Shown: piece after piece, positions 8,738 through 17,944 of the stretch
Numbering within the stretch: the first letter of the stretch is position 1
Layout: each line of letters begins with the position of its first letter
Assembly (NCBI RefSeq): GCF_008830185.1
Contig: NZ_WAGX01000005.1
Span: forward strand, 1,116,001 to 1,180,000
DNA from: Candidatus Galacturonatibacter soehngenii
GTDB taxonomy: Bacteria > Bacillota > Clostridia > Lachnospirales > Lachnospiraceae
Length of the DNA stretch: 64,000 bases
Direction: 5' to 3'
Translations under genes and position numbers: made by a program
Notes under the pieces: generated by a model
Database searches by the model: none
Told to the model about the DNA's origin: nothing
What the model saw: only the letters and a program-made list of their open reading frames with translations

Positions 8738-9021
8738 TTTTTCCTCCAATAAATGTATAATTACTTATATTTAGTGCTGGTTAAAGGATTAACTCATAAC
8801 AATTATTATATCTAAACATTTTATATTGTCAAAACAATTTATCCGCAAGCAGCGGTGAAGAATAAATTTTATTTATTCCATTTCAAAAATAGTATTTTCT
8901 ATTTTTGCTAATTATCCACTTTTTTTCATTTGTTTCTTATTGTTATGCACATCCTACTGCGCTACTTAACCAATTTTTAAAGCTTGTGGATAAATATTCT
9001 GTTATTTCATCTTTCATTCAA
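8738..9021. other. Intergenic region before the first insertion sequence
   Basis: About 280 bases, AT-rich, no coding frame seen. It ends at the left inverted repeat of the IS4-like element. Confidence 0.4.
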
Positions 9022-10456
9022 TCACCACCTGTGCTACAATTAGCTTGTTATTCGAGATACACAGTTGTGTATCTGTTTATGTAAGATACATCTTCTTGTG
9101 TTACTGTTAGTCCTCGAAAACTTTCCAGTAGGCCTGAAGATGTATTTTTTATGCTCTGTTTTAGTTCCTTTATATACGGATTCCACGCAAGATAGAGTTG
9201 CATCAGAATATCCGATATCTGTGTCAGCAGGTAATGGTTCTTCATCGCATTACTGTTTTTACTGTTAAGATGTTCGATGCGATAAATTCCATTCTTCTGA
9301 TTATTAAATCCTTCATTTTCTATTTTCCAACGACCTCTTCCTGCAAGTATTATTTCTTCCAGATTTCGATTGGTTACTTCTAGACTACTTATCCATTGAA
9401 AACGAATTATCTGCTTTTTCCCTTCTTTATCTTTCGTCTCATATTCATACTCTAATACATTCATGACCTCTTCTTTTTCAGCAAGTTCTTCCACATGGTT
9501 TGCATAATAGGCCGTTCCTTTTTCTTTACAGAGCCCTTTCTTTCGCGTTGTATCTTCGCCGCTTTTGATCCATTCAAATCCCTCACCCAGTTTCTTTTGT
9601 CTGGTATTTTTCTGTGTAAAAAGATACTCCCAATGATATTTTTTTCGGCAAAGATTCATGAATGGTTCTGTTGCATACAAAGCATCCCCCTGTACACAAA
9701 TCGGCAGTCTTTTGTAGTCTTTCTTTATTTTCTTTAGCAGACGTTTTGCTGCGTTTATTTCACAATCTTGCTTGCTTATATCTTCTTTTTCATTTTCTAT
9801 GAATTCCGTACCTAGGCTTATAACTACATTATCATTCAATACAATTTTTGCTTCCAACACTTTATGATAGTACAACTTCATTGCCTTTCCATCGTCCGTC
9901 TTCCTTGTCACGCAAAGACAGTTATCACAATGCTTCTCTTTGAAATAGAACAAACCCGTTCCATCCAGAATAATACGCCAGTATTTTCCTAGCATACGTC
10001 CTCTGTTGAACTGTTTCCCACGGATTAGACTTGTAACCATCTTTTTCCTCAAGCCTGACAGGCAATCTGGCGAAAGTTTTTCGAGATAATAATTCAAGGT
10101 ATCATAGTGAGGCATTTCCTCTAGGTTCTGATTTCCTGACATAAGACGTAAAGTAGCAATACATGTTTCCTTATTAAAGTTTTCTTCCATTTCCCTCATT
10201 GAGTGCTGTCCACATACATTTTTCAGAATTGCCATATAAGTTAGATCCGTTTGTGTATATGTGGTATAACTCGGGTTCCTTGGATCATCCATTTCCAAAA
10301 TCCATTCTTTCAATGCATGAAAAAAATGATTAGCAACCATCATAAAATCAACAATTCCACGGTCCTGTTTTTTACGCTTACGTTTTTCCTTTTTTGTCAT
10401 CTGTATCCTCCTGTGCGAAAAGTTTCTTGCTTATATTTTACCGCACAGGTGGTCAC
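9022..10456 (-). mobile_element. IS4-like insertion sequence, about 1.43 kb, apparently intact
   Basis: A single transposase gene is flanked by an imperfect terminal inverted repeat: TCACCACCTGTGC at 9023-9034 region and its inverse GCACAGGTGGTCA at 10443-10455 (the 11 bases ACCACCTGTGC are identical). The exact tips and the target duplication could not be fixed by eye. Left arm is 13 bases past the transposase stop, right arm about 43 bases before its start. Confidence 0.7.
9048..10400 (-). CDS. DDE transposase of an IS4-like insertion sequence
   Basis: A protein of 450 residues with a very basic N-terminus (KKEKRKRKKQ). DDE residues can be placed: Asp in ILDGTGLFYF, Asp in VQGDALYATEPFMN, and Glu in GRWKIENEGFNNQKNG, which matches the Y-R-E-K type signature of IS4-superfamily enzymes. 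A CDNCLC motif sits between the first two. The frame is uninterrupted. I cannot assign it to a named IS family from memory with confidence; ISNCY-like groups are an alternative. Confidence 0.85.
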   Translation of the reverse strand: MTKKEKRKRKKQDRGIVDFMMVANHFFHALKEWILEMDDPRNPSYTTYTQTDLTYMAILKNVCGQHSMREMEENFNKETCIATLRLMSGNQNLEEMPHYDTLNYYLEKLSPDCLSGLRKKMVTSLIRGKQFNRGRMLGKYWRIILDGTGLFYFKEKHCDNCLCVTRKTDDGKAMKLYYHKVLEAKIVLNDNVVISLGTEFIENEKEDISKQDCEINAAKRLLKKIKKDYKRLPICVQGDALYATEPFMNLCRKKYHWEYLFTQKNTRQKKLGEGFEWIKSGEDTTRKKGLCKEKGTAYYANHVEELAEKEEVMNVLEYEYETKDKEGKKQIIRFQWISSLEVTNRNLEEIILAGRGRWKIENEGFNNQKNGIYRIEHLNSKNSNAMKNHYLLTQISDILMQLYLAWNPYIKELKQSIKNTSSGLLESFRGLTVTQEDVSYINRYTTVYLE

Positions 10457-10672
10457 CCTGCATGAAATTTAAATATTTTATTGCGAAAAATTTTTATTCC
10501 TCAAAGCTGATCCGCAAGATTATTTATTTGCAGATAAATTTAACATAAAACTAATATTCACCTATATGATTACATTTTTAAATATATTAATTTTAAGTGA
10601 TGCAAAAAATGCTATCAAAATGGAAAATGACAGTAAAAAGTGCACTCATATCCTTTCGATATTGACAGGAAT

Positions 10673-12525
10673 AGGGGCTGTTGCAAAATGACTGATTTTT
10701 AGTCATTGAGCAGCAACCTTGTTTTTTTTCTATTTTATGGAAGTGAATAGAATCTCATTTTGTTTTTATGCGCACTTTAATAAGGTATAATCTTTCTCTC
10801 TTTTATGCTGGTCTTTTCAAACTGTGCAGATAGGATTTTAACCTGTCATTTTGTATCTTGGCATGAAGTTTGTTAATGTTATAGCCAAAACACAGTAACA
10901 TAAATTCAGTTTTTACTCGGTTTTTGCCACGTGTTAAAAATCTTTGAAATTCATAGTCACTTTTTAGCACCCCAAATGCACCTTCAACCTGAATGGAACG
11001 GTTCATACGAAGTCTTGCCCCTTCTTCTATACTTATGTTACGATAGGATATTTCACGCTTTTCTATGAAGGTTTTAGAAACCTGCATCTTGCGATTCCCT
11101 TTCGCTTTCGTACATTTTTCTTTCCATTGACAACCCTCACAACTCTCGCATTCATACACTGTCACTTCCGAAATATATCCAGTAGCCGACTTGCGGTGTA
11201 CGATGCCCTTTGGTCTTAACATTTTCCCATTGTGGCAGGTATAACTATCGGTCTCCTGATTGTAAGACATATTTTCCCGCTTGCTGATATCCTTTTTGAA
11301 GCTTTTCTTTTTCCATTTTTCATAAGTCTGGGGCTTGATATAGGGTGTCTGCTGATTCTCTTCCAAATATAGATAATTCTCTTCACTTTCATATCCAGAA
11401 TCAGCTATCACATTTGTATATTTTCTGCCCAGTTTTTTAGACATGGTCTCCAGCATAGGGATTAGGGTTGCTATGTCATTTCTATCTTGGAAGATACCAA
11501 CTCCCACCACGTATTCGCTCTCCACTCCAATCTGTACATTATATGCTGGTTTAAGCTGGGAATTACGCATGTGATCGTCCTTCATATGCATGAAAGTGGC
11601 ATCCGGATCCGTTTTGGAATAGCTGTTTCGCCCAACCATCTGGGTATTTCCATAATCATACTTTTCTTTTCGTTCTTTAAACTCTGTCAGCTGTTCTGTC
11701 CATTTTTGAATGGAACTTTTCCGTTTTCCTATACCATGTACAAATGTAATTTTTCGTTTTGTCTTCTCTTCATCCAGCCACTTGGACACCTGATTCATAT
11801 CTTCCGGTAAAGTGTCGCGTGATACGAAAAAATCTTTGATTTCTGATTGGTTGATTTCTGCTATAAGAGCCTGGATTTTTGGATACATCTTTTCTTCGTT
11901 TTTCTTGATTACTTTTTTCCAGACAAAAGTATAGCGGTTTGCATTCGCCTCTATTTTTGTTCCGTCAATAAATAAATTTTTATACTGGATTTCTTCCACT
12001 TCTGCAAGATATCTTACCTGTTGGTAGAAAATGTCATCCATCACCTCGTCCGTTAGATAAAACTGCCGAAAACGGCTTATCGCACAGTGGTCTGGCGCTT
12101 GAGTACCAGCAAGTAGCCACCGAAAGTTGATGTCACGAAGGCAGGCTTTTTCTATTTTCCTGCTAGAATAAATGTTTTGCGAATAAGCATAAGTCACTAC
12201 CTTGCACATGATCTGCGGTTCCACTGCTGGTTTTCTTCCTGTAGAAGCATAAGCCTGATACAACTTCGTGTAATCCAATCCCTCCATAACGTGGCTATGC
12301 AGTCGGACAGAGTCATCTTCTGGTATAAGACTTTCCAAATTTAATGGTAAAACTAATTGATAAGAATCATTAAATTCGGTATAATCTTTATAGTTAATTA
12401 CGTTACTTGTCATAACATAATTATACTATTAATGCAGGTTCTTCGGAACCTGCATTTTTCACCTAATGGCATAAAAAGGAGGCTGTTGAAAACTAACCTA
12501 ATTAGTTAGTTTTGCAACAGCCCCT
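10673..12525 (-). mobile_element. IS1182-family insertion sequence, 1,853 bp, intact
   Basis: Perfect 16-base terminal inverted repeats AGGGGCTGTTGCAAAA at 10673-10688 and its inverse at 12510-12525, surrounding one full-length transposase gene. Both ends also fold on themselves: at the left, GGCTGTTGC...AGTCATT pairs with the following AGCAGCAACC (10676-10720); at the right, GGCTGTTGAAAACTAAC pairs with GTTAGTTTTGCAACAGCC (12480-12523). Such end hairpins can shield the transposase from outside transcription. Insertion is only 217 bases from the IS4-like element. Confidence 0.88.
10803..12413 (-). CDS. IS1182-family transposase
   Basis: A protein of 536 residues, the usual length for the family. 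The N-terminal domain reads LPLNLESLIPEDDSVR and the typical IYSSRKIEKACLRDINFRWLLAG; DDE elements include NLFIDGTKIEANANRYTF, NVIADSGYESEENY and the C-terminal RSIQVEGAFGVLKSDYEF. A CxxC cluster (CESCEGCQWKEKC) lies near residue 430, as is common in this family. The frame is intact, so the element may still be active. Confidence 0.93.
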   Translation of the reverse strand: MTSNVINYKDYTEFNDSYQLVLPLNLESLIPEDDSVRLHSHVMEGLDYTKLYQAYASTGRKPAVEPQIMCKVVTYAYSQNIYSSRKIEKACLRDINFRWLLAGTQAPDHCAISRFRQFYLTDEVMDDIFYQQVRYLAEVEEIQYKNLFIDGTKIEANANRYTFVWKKVIKKNEEKMYPKIQALIAEINQSEIKDFFVSRDTLPEDMNQVSKWLDEEKTKRKITFVHGIGKRKSSIQKWTEQLTEFKERKEKYDYGNTQMVGRNSYSKTDPDATFMHMKDDHMRNSQLKPAYNVQIGVESEYVVGVGIFQDRNDIATLIPMLETMSKKLGRKYTNVIADSGYESEENYLYLEENQQTPYIKPQTYEKWKKKSFKKDISKRENMSYNQETDSYTCHNGKMLRPKGIVHRKSATGYISEVTVYECESCEGCQWKEKCTKAKGNRKMQVSKTFIEKREISYRNISIEEGARLRMNRSIQVEGAFGVLKSDYEFQRFLTRGKNRVKTEFMLLCFGYNINKLHAKIQNDRLKSYLHSLKRPA

Positions 12526-12726
12526 TAATACTTTATTGTATAAAATGATGTATAGATCCTCTAAGTGACACTGGCTTATTACTCGTAAATACAATTCTTA
12601 AATTCCCAATATTGGTAATATTCGAACCAAAATGAGTATATAGCCCAACTCATAGTGATTGAGTGTTTGTACTAACCGTTAGCCACTCATTACCCAAACC
12701 CCTACATACTCTTCAAGCATACTCCA

Positions 12727-13071
12727 TTATTCTTTTTTTCTAATAATATCAATCCATAAATCCTGATCCTTTAGTTCAACAATCGCCTGATCAATCATTG
12801 TCCCAACCAAAGATAACTCATCACAATCATCATCATCTCCCACCAATTGCCAATAATAGCCTTCCACCTCTGCCTGACGGTGAACATTTAAACTATAGCG
12901 TAGCATCTGAATGAAATCCTCATCATAACTGCATTTGCGCTGTATGATAGCAATTTCTGTCGCTTCGTCACTTCGCTTAATATCCACTTCAATGTTTCCA
13001 TTCCCGTTGAGCAAAAGCATTGTAACCAGTTCATTCACAATAAGTGCAATTTTTTTTGATTCATGCTGCAT
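12727..13071 (-). CDS. Small acidic protein coupled to the DUF1576 membrane protein
   Basis: A soluble protein of 114 residues with no signal peptide. Its ATG (13071) lies within the end of the DUF1576 gene (11-base overlap), preceded by AAGGAG, so translation is coupled; a longer frame beginning at 13098 lacks such a site. The segment IVNELVTMLLLNGNGNIEVDI recalls the N-box of GHKL ATPases (NELVTN), but no G1/G2 boxes follow, so I regard this only as a hint. An acidic run GDDDDCDE lies near residue 82. Function unknown; it probably works with its membrane neighbour. Confidence 0.75.
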   Translation of the reverse strand: MQHESKKIALIVNELVTMLLLNGNGNIEVDIKRSDEATEIAIIQRKCSYDEDFIQMLRYSLNVHRQAEVEGYYWQLVGDDDDCDELSLVGTMIDQAIVELKDQDLWIDIIRKKE

Positions 13072-14347
13072 GATTATTCTCCTTCTTAAAAGCATCAATT
13101 ACTGGAATCATAACACTTGCAACGATTCCACCTGAAAATCCATTGTTATACAGGTTAATTCCACCATGTACCACACCTACATTGGTAACTAAAATCAAAT
13201 GTAATATACCAGATATAAATCCTGCCATCGGTCCATATGTACCTGCAATTGGAGCAAGTGTTGTAGAAAATAAAACAGCTATAATGATATTCGTACTAGA
13301 AAGTTCAAACTGAAACAACAAAGCTGTAACAATGGTTCCAAGCACAACTGGCAAGCAGTTTTTTATATGTTTACCAAGTGCAGAAAAGCCAACAATTGTA
13401 AACACACCAGCCAAAGTTGGTCCATTTAACGTACCACCAATCAGTAAAACGTATGCCATACTGAATATACCCATAATAGCCATATTAAAAAATGTGATTC
13501 CATACCCTACTTTGTGCGTAAAATCAGTAATTAGTTTGCCCTTATATTCAAAGATACCAAAATAATCCTTTAAGGTTCTAGGATTTAATATAAATCCTGT
13601 TATCAAAAAACCTATAAAGATAAGAAGCAGCACTACAATTATAATGATATTATTTTCATTTGATACCGTATTGGCAGGTCCTACTGCTATTCCTAAATTT
13701 CTCAGTAGACTGGTAAATATCATACCTATTATACCAGAAGTAAAACCAATATTGTATAAATTATAACCATCATGGAATTTTAACATATGAGATGATAAGG
13801 GTAAGATTACAAACCCTACAAAAATACCTGTAAGAACAGCCACAAAAACTGCAATCGGCCAAGGTAAGAATCCCGAAAAACTAATTTCACTAATCATTGG
13901 GGCAAGCGCTGTCCCAAACATGATTACTACAATTACATCTTTAAATGAAATCTTTTGATATTTGGTGTATATATATCCTCCCAGATAGATTGGTAAAATA
14001 TTATATACATTTTTTCCAAAAAACGAGAAACCAATTACGGTAAAAAATGCTGCGATTAAAACACCATTAATTTTTAATCGATAGATATACAGTAAATAAA
14101 CATTGAAAAACCCAATCAAAGCAACATTTATAAAAGCAGCTTCGATTCCACCTACCTTAATAAAATCAGTAAATAAAATAGTGGGTGAAGTAATAATATT
14201 TTTCATACCTTCTATGATATCAAAATATCTTGCACGTGAAATGGCAAAACCAATTCCAGCGATAAAAAATAAAAGAGGGGTGGCAAATAAAAGTGATAAA
14301 AGCTCCATGCGCCCCAGATTTTTTTCTTCAATAATTCTGTAATTCAA
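13061..14347 (-). CDS. DUF1576 polytopic membrane protein with internal duplication
   Basis: A protein of 428 residues with about ten to twelve membrane segments. The start is a TTG at 14347, six bases after a perfect AGGAGG; no equally good ATG exists. The two halves repeat: NGVLIAAFFTVIGFSFFGKN (residues 95-115) matches NGPTLAGVFTIVGFSALGKH in the second half, and DGYNLYNIGFTSGI matches GGINLYNNGFSGGI. Two-fold repeats with NLYNxGF loops look like a channel or transporter fold, but no substrate is known for DUF1576. A promoter lies at 14402-14430 and the next gene overlaps it. Confidence 0.85.
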   Translation of the reverse strand: MNYRIIEEKNLGRMELLSLLFATPLLFFIAGIGFAISRARYFDIIEGMKNIITSPTILFTDFIKVGGIEAAFINVALIGFFNVYLLYIYRLKINGVLIAAFFTVIGFSFFGKNVYNILPIYLGGYIYTKYQKISFKDVIVVIMFGTALAPMISEISFSGFLPWPIAVFVAVLTGIFVGFVILPLSSHMLKFHDGYNLYNIGFTSGIIGMIFTSLLRNLGIAVGPANTVSNENNIIIIVVLLLIFIGFLITGFILNPRTLKDYFGIFEYKGKLITDFTHKVGYGITFFNMAIMGIFSMAYVLLIGGTLNGPTLAGVFTIVGFSALGKHIKNCLPVVLGTIVTALLFQFELSSTNIIIAVLFSTTLAPIAGTYGPMAGFISGILHLILVTNVGVVHGGINLYNNGFSGGIVASVMIPVIDAFKKENNHAA

Positions 14348-14401
14348 TAGAGTCCTCCTATAGTTAAGAATTTTGCATTTTATTATTTACTTATTATTTA
14401 A

Positions 14402-14430
14402 ATTTTACATTAATTTTTTTTCTGTGTAAA
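14402..14430 (-). promoter_or_regulatory. Promoter of the DUF1576 gene pair
   Basis: Minus strand TTTACA (14425-14430), 17-base spacer, TAAAAT (14402-14407), about 55 bases before the TTG start. Divergent from the GH2 promoter 50 bases away. Confidence 0.5.
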
Positions 14431-14478
14431 CTTTTAATTTCATTTTTTTGTATCAATTTGTAACAAATGTATGATACT

Positions 14479-14507
14479 TTGGACACCTTTTTGTAGCAAA
14501 ATATAAT
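14479..14507 (+). promoter_or_regulatory. Promoter of the GH2 beta-galactosidase gene
   Basis: TTGGAC (14479-14484), 17-base spacer, TATAAT (14502-14507), followed by a leader of about 110 bases. No LacI-type operator was seen next to it. Confidence 0.55.
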
Positions 14508-14621
14508 TCACGCAACAATAGTCGCTAAAATACAAATACAATCACTCAATTCCATTGCATTAATGAAGTAGAAAGCTATACTTAAAGATAGTTTTAATTT
14601 TATTTCATTAAGGAGGATTCT

Positions 14622-17015
14622 ATGGATAAACAACAAATATATCTAACAAAAAATTGGCGCTTTCATCTTGGCGATATTCCTGAAAGCTTTAGCAAGACCT
14701 ATCAAGACGTAGATTGGGAGAAGGTAGAGATTCCACATGACTGGTCGATAAAGCAACCTTTTTCCACAAATCATTCAAGTGGTACTGGGTATGTAGCAGG
14801 AGGAATCGGGTGGTATCGATGTTCTTTCTTTTTAGATGAAAAATACCGCGGCAAACATATCAGCATTGTGTTTGATGGTGTATATAAGAATAGTCAAGTA
14901 TGGTGCAATAGCTATTACAAAGGAAGCTGGCCATATGGTTACACTACCTTTCACCATGATATTACGAATGATGTATGCTTTGGCGATGAAGAAAACTTAA
15001 TCTGTGTCAAGGTAAGCCATACGGATATCTCAGATTCTAGATGGTTTACTGGTTCTGGTATCACAAGAAAAGTCACCTTACTAATTGAAGATGAAATACA
15101 TCCCGTTGCGGACGGCATTTTCTTTCAGACCCCTAAAGTATCAAAGGAAGAAGCTGAAATTCTAATTACAAATGAAATTGCAAATTCTTCTAACAGCCAA
15201 AAGAATGTAACAATAAAAAACGTATTAAAAGACAAGGAATCTAATGAGATACTAACACTTTCTTCTACGTGTACTTTGGAAAAGAATACCACGTGTGAGT
15301 CGAAACAATTGGGTATCTTAACCAATCCTATTCTTTGGTCTACCAAACAGCCATATCTATATACCTTAGAAACCTATATCAAATATGAAGATGTTGAAAC
15401 AAAAGACAATACGTCTTGGTATTTGGCAAACACAATGAAAGTCGGGATACGAAGCTTTGCTTTTCACCCTGATACTGGCTTTACTCTAAACAATGTCTCA
15501 CAAAAATTAAAGGGCGTATGCCTACATCATGATGCGGGTTGTCTTGGTGCTGCCGTAACCCCTCTTGTATGGGTTAGAAGGTTATTAAAGTTAAAAGAAA
15601 TGGGTTGTAACGCCATTCGTACGAGTCACAATCCACATATGCCAGAACTCTATGACTTGTGTGATTCACTCGGATTTTTCGTAATGGATGAAGCCTTTGA
15701 TGAATGGGAAGGCGCTAAGAATAAGTGGTCCACTGGACATAATGTTTATCCGCCAAAACACCAAGGGTATTATGAAGTATTCCCAGAATGGCATGAAAAA
15801 GATCTAGTCGCTTTGATTCGAAGAGATCGCAATCATCCAAGTATCATTATGTGGAGCATTGGAAATGAAATTGATTATCCAAATGACCCTTATTGCCACC
15901 CACTCTTTCAGAGTATGACTGGTAACAACGATAAAAATAAACCAGCAGCGGAACGTGAGTATAATCCAAATAAACCAAATGCCACACGCTTCGTTTCAAT
16001 TGCAAATCGCTTGATTGAAATCGTAAAAAACGAGGATACTTCAAGACCCGTAACACTTGCGTCAGCTTTTCCAGAGTTATCAAGTCAGCTTGGACTCTAT
16101 GAGAATTTGGATGTGATTGGGTATAATTATAAGGAACATTTATACGAAGAGGATCACAAATCTTTTTCTAATCAGCCAATACTTGGTAGTGAAAATGGCC
16201 ATGGATATCAGGAATGGTTAGCTGTCACCAAAAATGATTACATAGCAGGACAATTTTTATGGACTGGTATTGATTATCTGGGCGAAGCATATGGATGGCC
16301 AATTCATGGCTCAAGTGCTGGACTTTTAACACTTGCTGGTTTTGAAAAGCCTGCATATTATAGGCGAAAAAGCTTATGGGCAAATCATGCATGCATTTAT
16401 CTAGCCACAACAAGGTATGAGATGGATAATCATGAATTTACAACCGTTTATGAATCATGGAATTACATTCCAGGTGAAGAAGTTGAGGTTCGTTGTTATA
16501 CCAATCTAGGCAGTGCAGAATTATTCTTAAATGAAAAAAGCTTAGGAGTCAAAGAAACCTCAAAGGATACTGGTTATGTCTCCTTTGTCGTACCTTTTGA
16601 AGAAGGTTTGCTAAAAGCAGTTGCTAAGCATAAAGATGCAAACTTAACCTCTTTGGATACAACCTTAACTACATGTTTGCAAACAACATATGCACCATGT
16701 AAAATAAATTTGAAGGAATTTACATGTGAGGACTTCTATCAAGAGAATTTACATCAGATTGAAGTTACAATTGAAGACCAAAATTCGAATCGAGTGGTAA
16801 CAGATTCTTCTATGCTTCATATTGGCTTAGAAGAAAATGCAATACTCTTAGGACTTGAGAATGGGGATTTAGCTGATGTTACAGCTTATTGTGAACCTGC
16901 TAGAAGAGCATATGAAGGGCGTATGTTAATTTACTTAAAAAAGAAAGATCCTACCCTACCTGCTAAAATTAAAGTAGAAGGGGCGAATCTTAAAACCAAC
17001 TTTTTTACATTTTAA
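14622..17015 (+). CDS. Glycoside hydrolase family 2, probable beta-galactosidase
   Basis: A cytoplasmic protein of 797 residues (no signal peptide). Domains in order: sugar-binding jelly roll (residues about 10-170, GGIGWYRCSF), an immunoglobulin-like domain (180-285), a TIM barrel (from 286) and C-terminal beta domains of the DUF4982/GH2-C type (from about 610). Catalytic acid/base is Glu416 in WSIGNEID; nucleophile is Glu524 in LGSENGHG. NAIRTSHNPH and MDEAFDEWEG are family signatures. AAGGAGG precedes the ATG. Together with the GH35 gene and the importer it would hydrolyse imported beta-galactosides. Related GH2 enzymes can act on other glycosides, so the substrate is inferred. Confidence 0.9.
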   Translation: MDKQQIYLTKNWRFHLGDIPESFSKTYQDVDWEKVEIPHDWSIKQPFSTNHSSGTGYVAGGIGWYRCSFFLDEKYRGKHISIVFDGVYKNSQVWCNSYYKGSWPYGYTTFHHDITNDVCFGDEENLICVKVSHTDISDSRWFTGSGITRKVTLLIEDEIHPVADGIFFQTPKVSKEEAEILITNEIANSSNSQKNVTIKNVLKDKESNEILTLSSTCTLEKNTTCESKQLGILTNPILWSTKQPYLYTLETYIKYEDVETKDNTSWYLANTMKVGIRSFAFHPDTGFTLNNVSQKLKGVCLHHDAGCLGAAVTPLVWVRRLLKLKEMGCNAIRTSHNPHMPELYDLCDSLGFFVMDEAFDEWEGAKNKWSTGHNVYPPKHQGYYEVFPEWHEKDLVALIRRDRNHPSIIMWSIGNEIDYPNDPYCHPLFQSMTGNNDKNKPAAEREYNPNKPNATRFVSIANRLIEIVKNEDTSRPVTLASAFPELSSQLGLYENLDVIGYNYKEHLYEEDHKSFSNQPILGSENGHGYQEWLAVTKNDYIAGQFLWTGIDYLGEAYGWPIHGSSAGLLTLAGFEKPAYYRRKSLWANHACIYLATTRYEMDNHEFTTVYESWNYIPGEEVEVRCYTNLGSAELFLNEKSLGVKETSKDTGYVSFVVPFEEGLLKAVAKHKDANLTSLDTTLTTCLQTTYAPCKINLKEFTCEDFYQENLHQIEVTIEDQNSNRVVTDSSMLHIGLEENAILLGLENGDLADVTAYCEPARRAYEGRMLIYLKKKDPTLPAKIKVEGANLKTNFFTF

Positions 17016-17030
17016 TCAATAGGCTTTCCT

Positions 17031-17933
17031 CTAACTTTTGATATAATGAGTCGGAGCTACACCTGTATGCTTTTTAAATACTTTACTAAAATAATAAATA
17101 TCCAAAAATCCAACCCGTTCTCCTATTTCACCGACCGAAAGAGACGTGGTGGATAGAAGTTCTTTTGCATGTTCCATTCGAACCTTATTCAAATAAGAAA
17201 AAATCGTACTGCCTGTTATTTTCTTAAAATTACGGTTCATAGAATCAAAATTGCAAGAGAACCTCTCTTCTAGTATTTGGCTAGATAAGCTTTTAGGATA
17301 GTCTTCATTAATATAATTAAGAATAGCTTCGACCTTGGTATATGCCTTTGCACTACTAAGGTCGAAGTTCTCCATACAGGTAGATACAAAATATCGCTCC
17401 ATAGTTACCATGGCTTCCATAACCTTGCAAGAACACGTTACCTTATAACCCTCCAAATGAGTTTTATTTTCTTCAATTGCTTCATTAAGAACATACATAA
17501 GCTTAATAAAGCTTGCTTGATTGCTATAATGAAAATATTTCGGAAGTACAAGCTTTTCCTCATCATAAATCTCATATGAAAAGGAGTTACTTTGTAGTGC
17601 ATCACTTCTCATTTGTATCAAACGTTTCTTAGACACCTTCCTATCAAGTTCTACTTCTTTACTCATTGCCTCATGTCTAAAATGAATATAATAATACTCG
17701 CATTCAGAAGCTTTTAATCCTTCATGATAGAAATCTGGATCAAGCGTTATTACATCGCCTGATTTTAGTTCATATGTCATATCACCTTCTTTTAAATACA
17801 TGACACCCGATTTTATCACATACATAATATATTCATCTGCCCTTCTTTTCTTATGCACATAGGGCGGTTTTATGTGTGCAATGTTTACTAAGCTTATTTT
17901 AGGAAGTATGGCTGATTTCAAAAAATAATACAT
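17031..17933 (-). CDS. AraC-family transcriptional regulator
   Basis: A protein of 300 residues. The N-terminal part is a cupin-like sugar-sensing domain (YELKSGDVITLDPDFYHEG, residues about 50-75). The C-terminal 100 residues carry the two AraC helix-turn-helix motifs (SLSSQILEERFSCNFDSMNRNFKKITG and SVGEIGERVGFLDIYYFSKVFKKHTGVAP). I start at ATG 17933, five bases after AGAGG; a GTG at 17948 overlapping the GH35 stop lacks a site. As last gene of the sugar operon it probably activates the operon or the convergent GH2 gene. Confidence 0.9.
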   Translation of the reverse strand: MYYFLKSAILPKISLVNIAHIKPPYVHKKRRADEYIMYVIKSGVMYLKEGDMTYELKSGDVITLDPDFYHEGLKASECEYYYIHFRHEAMSKEVELDRKVSKKRLIQMRSDALQSNSFSYEIYDEEKLVLPKYFHYSNQASFIKLMYVLNEAIEENKTHLEGYKVTCSCKVMEAMVTMERYFVSTCMENFDLSSAKAYTKVEAILNYINEDYPKSLSSQILEERFSCNFDSMNRNFKKITGSTIFSYLNKVRMEHAKELLSTTSLSVGEIGERVGFLDIYYFSKVFKKHTGVAPTHYIKS

Positions 17934-17944
17934 AGTGACCTCTT

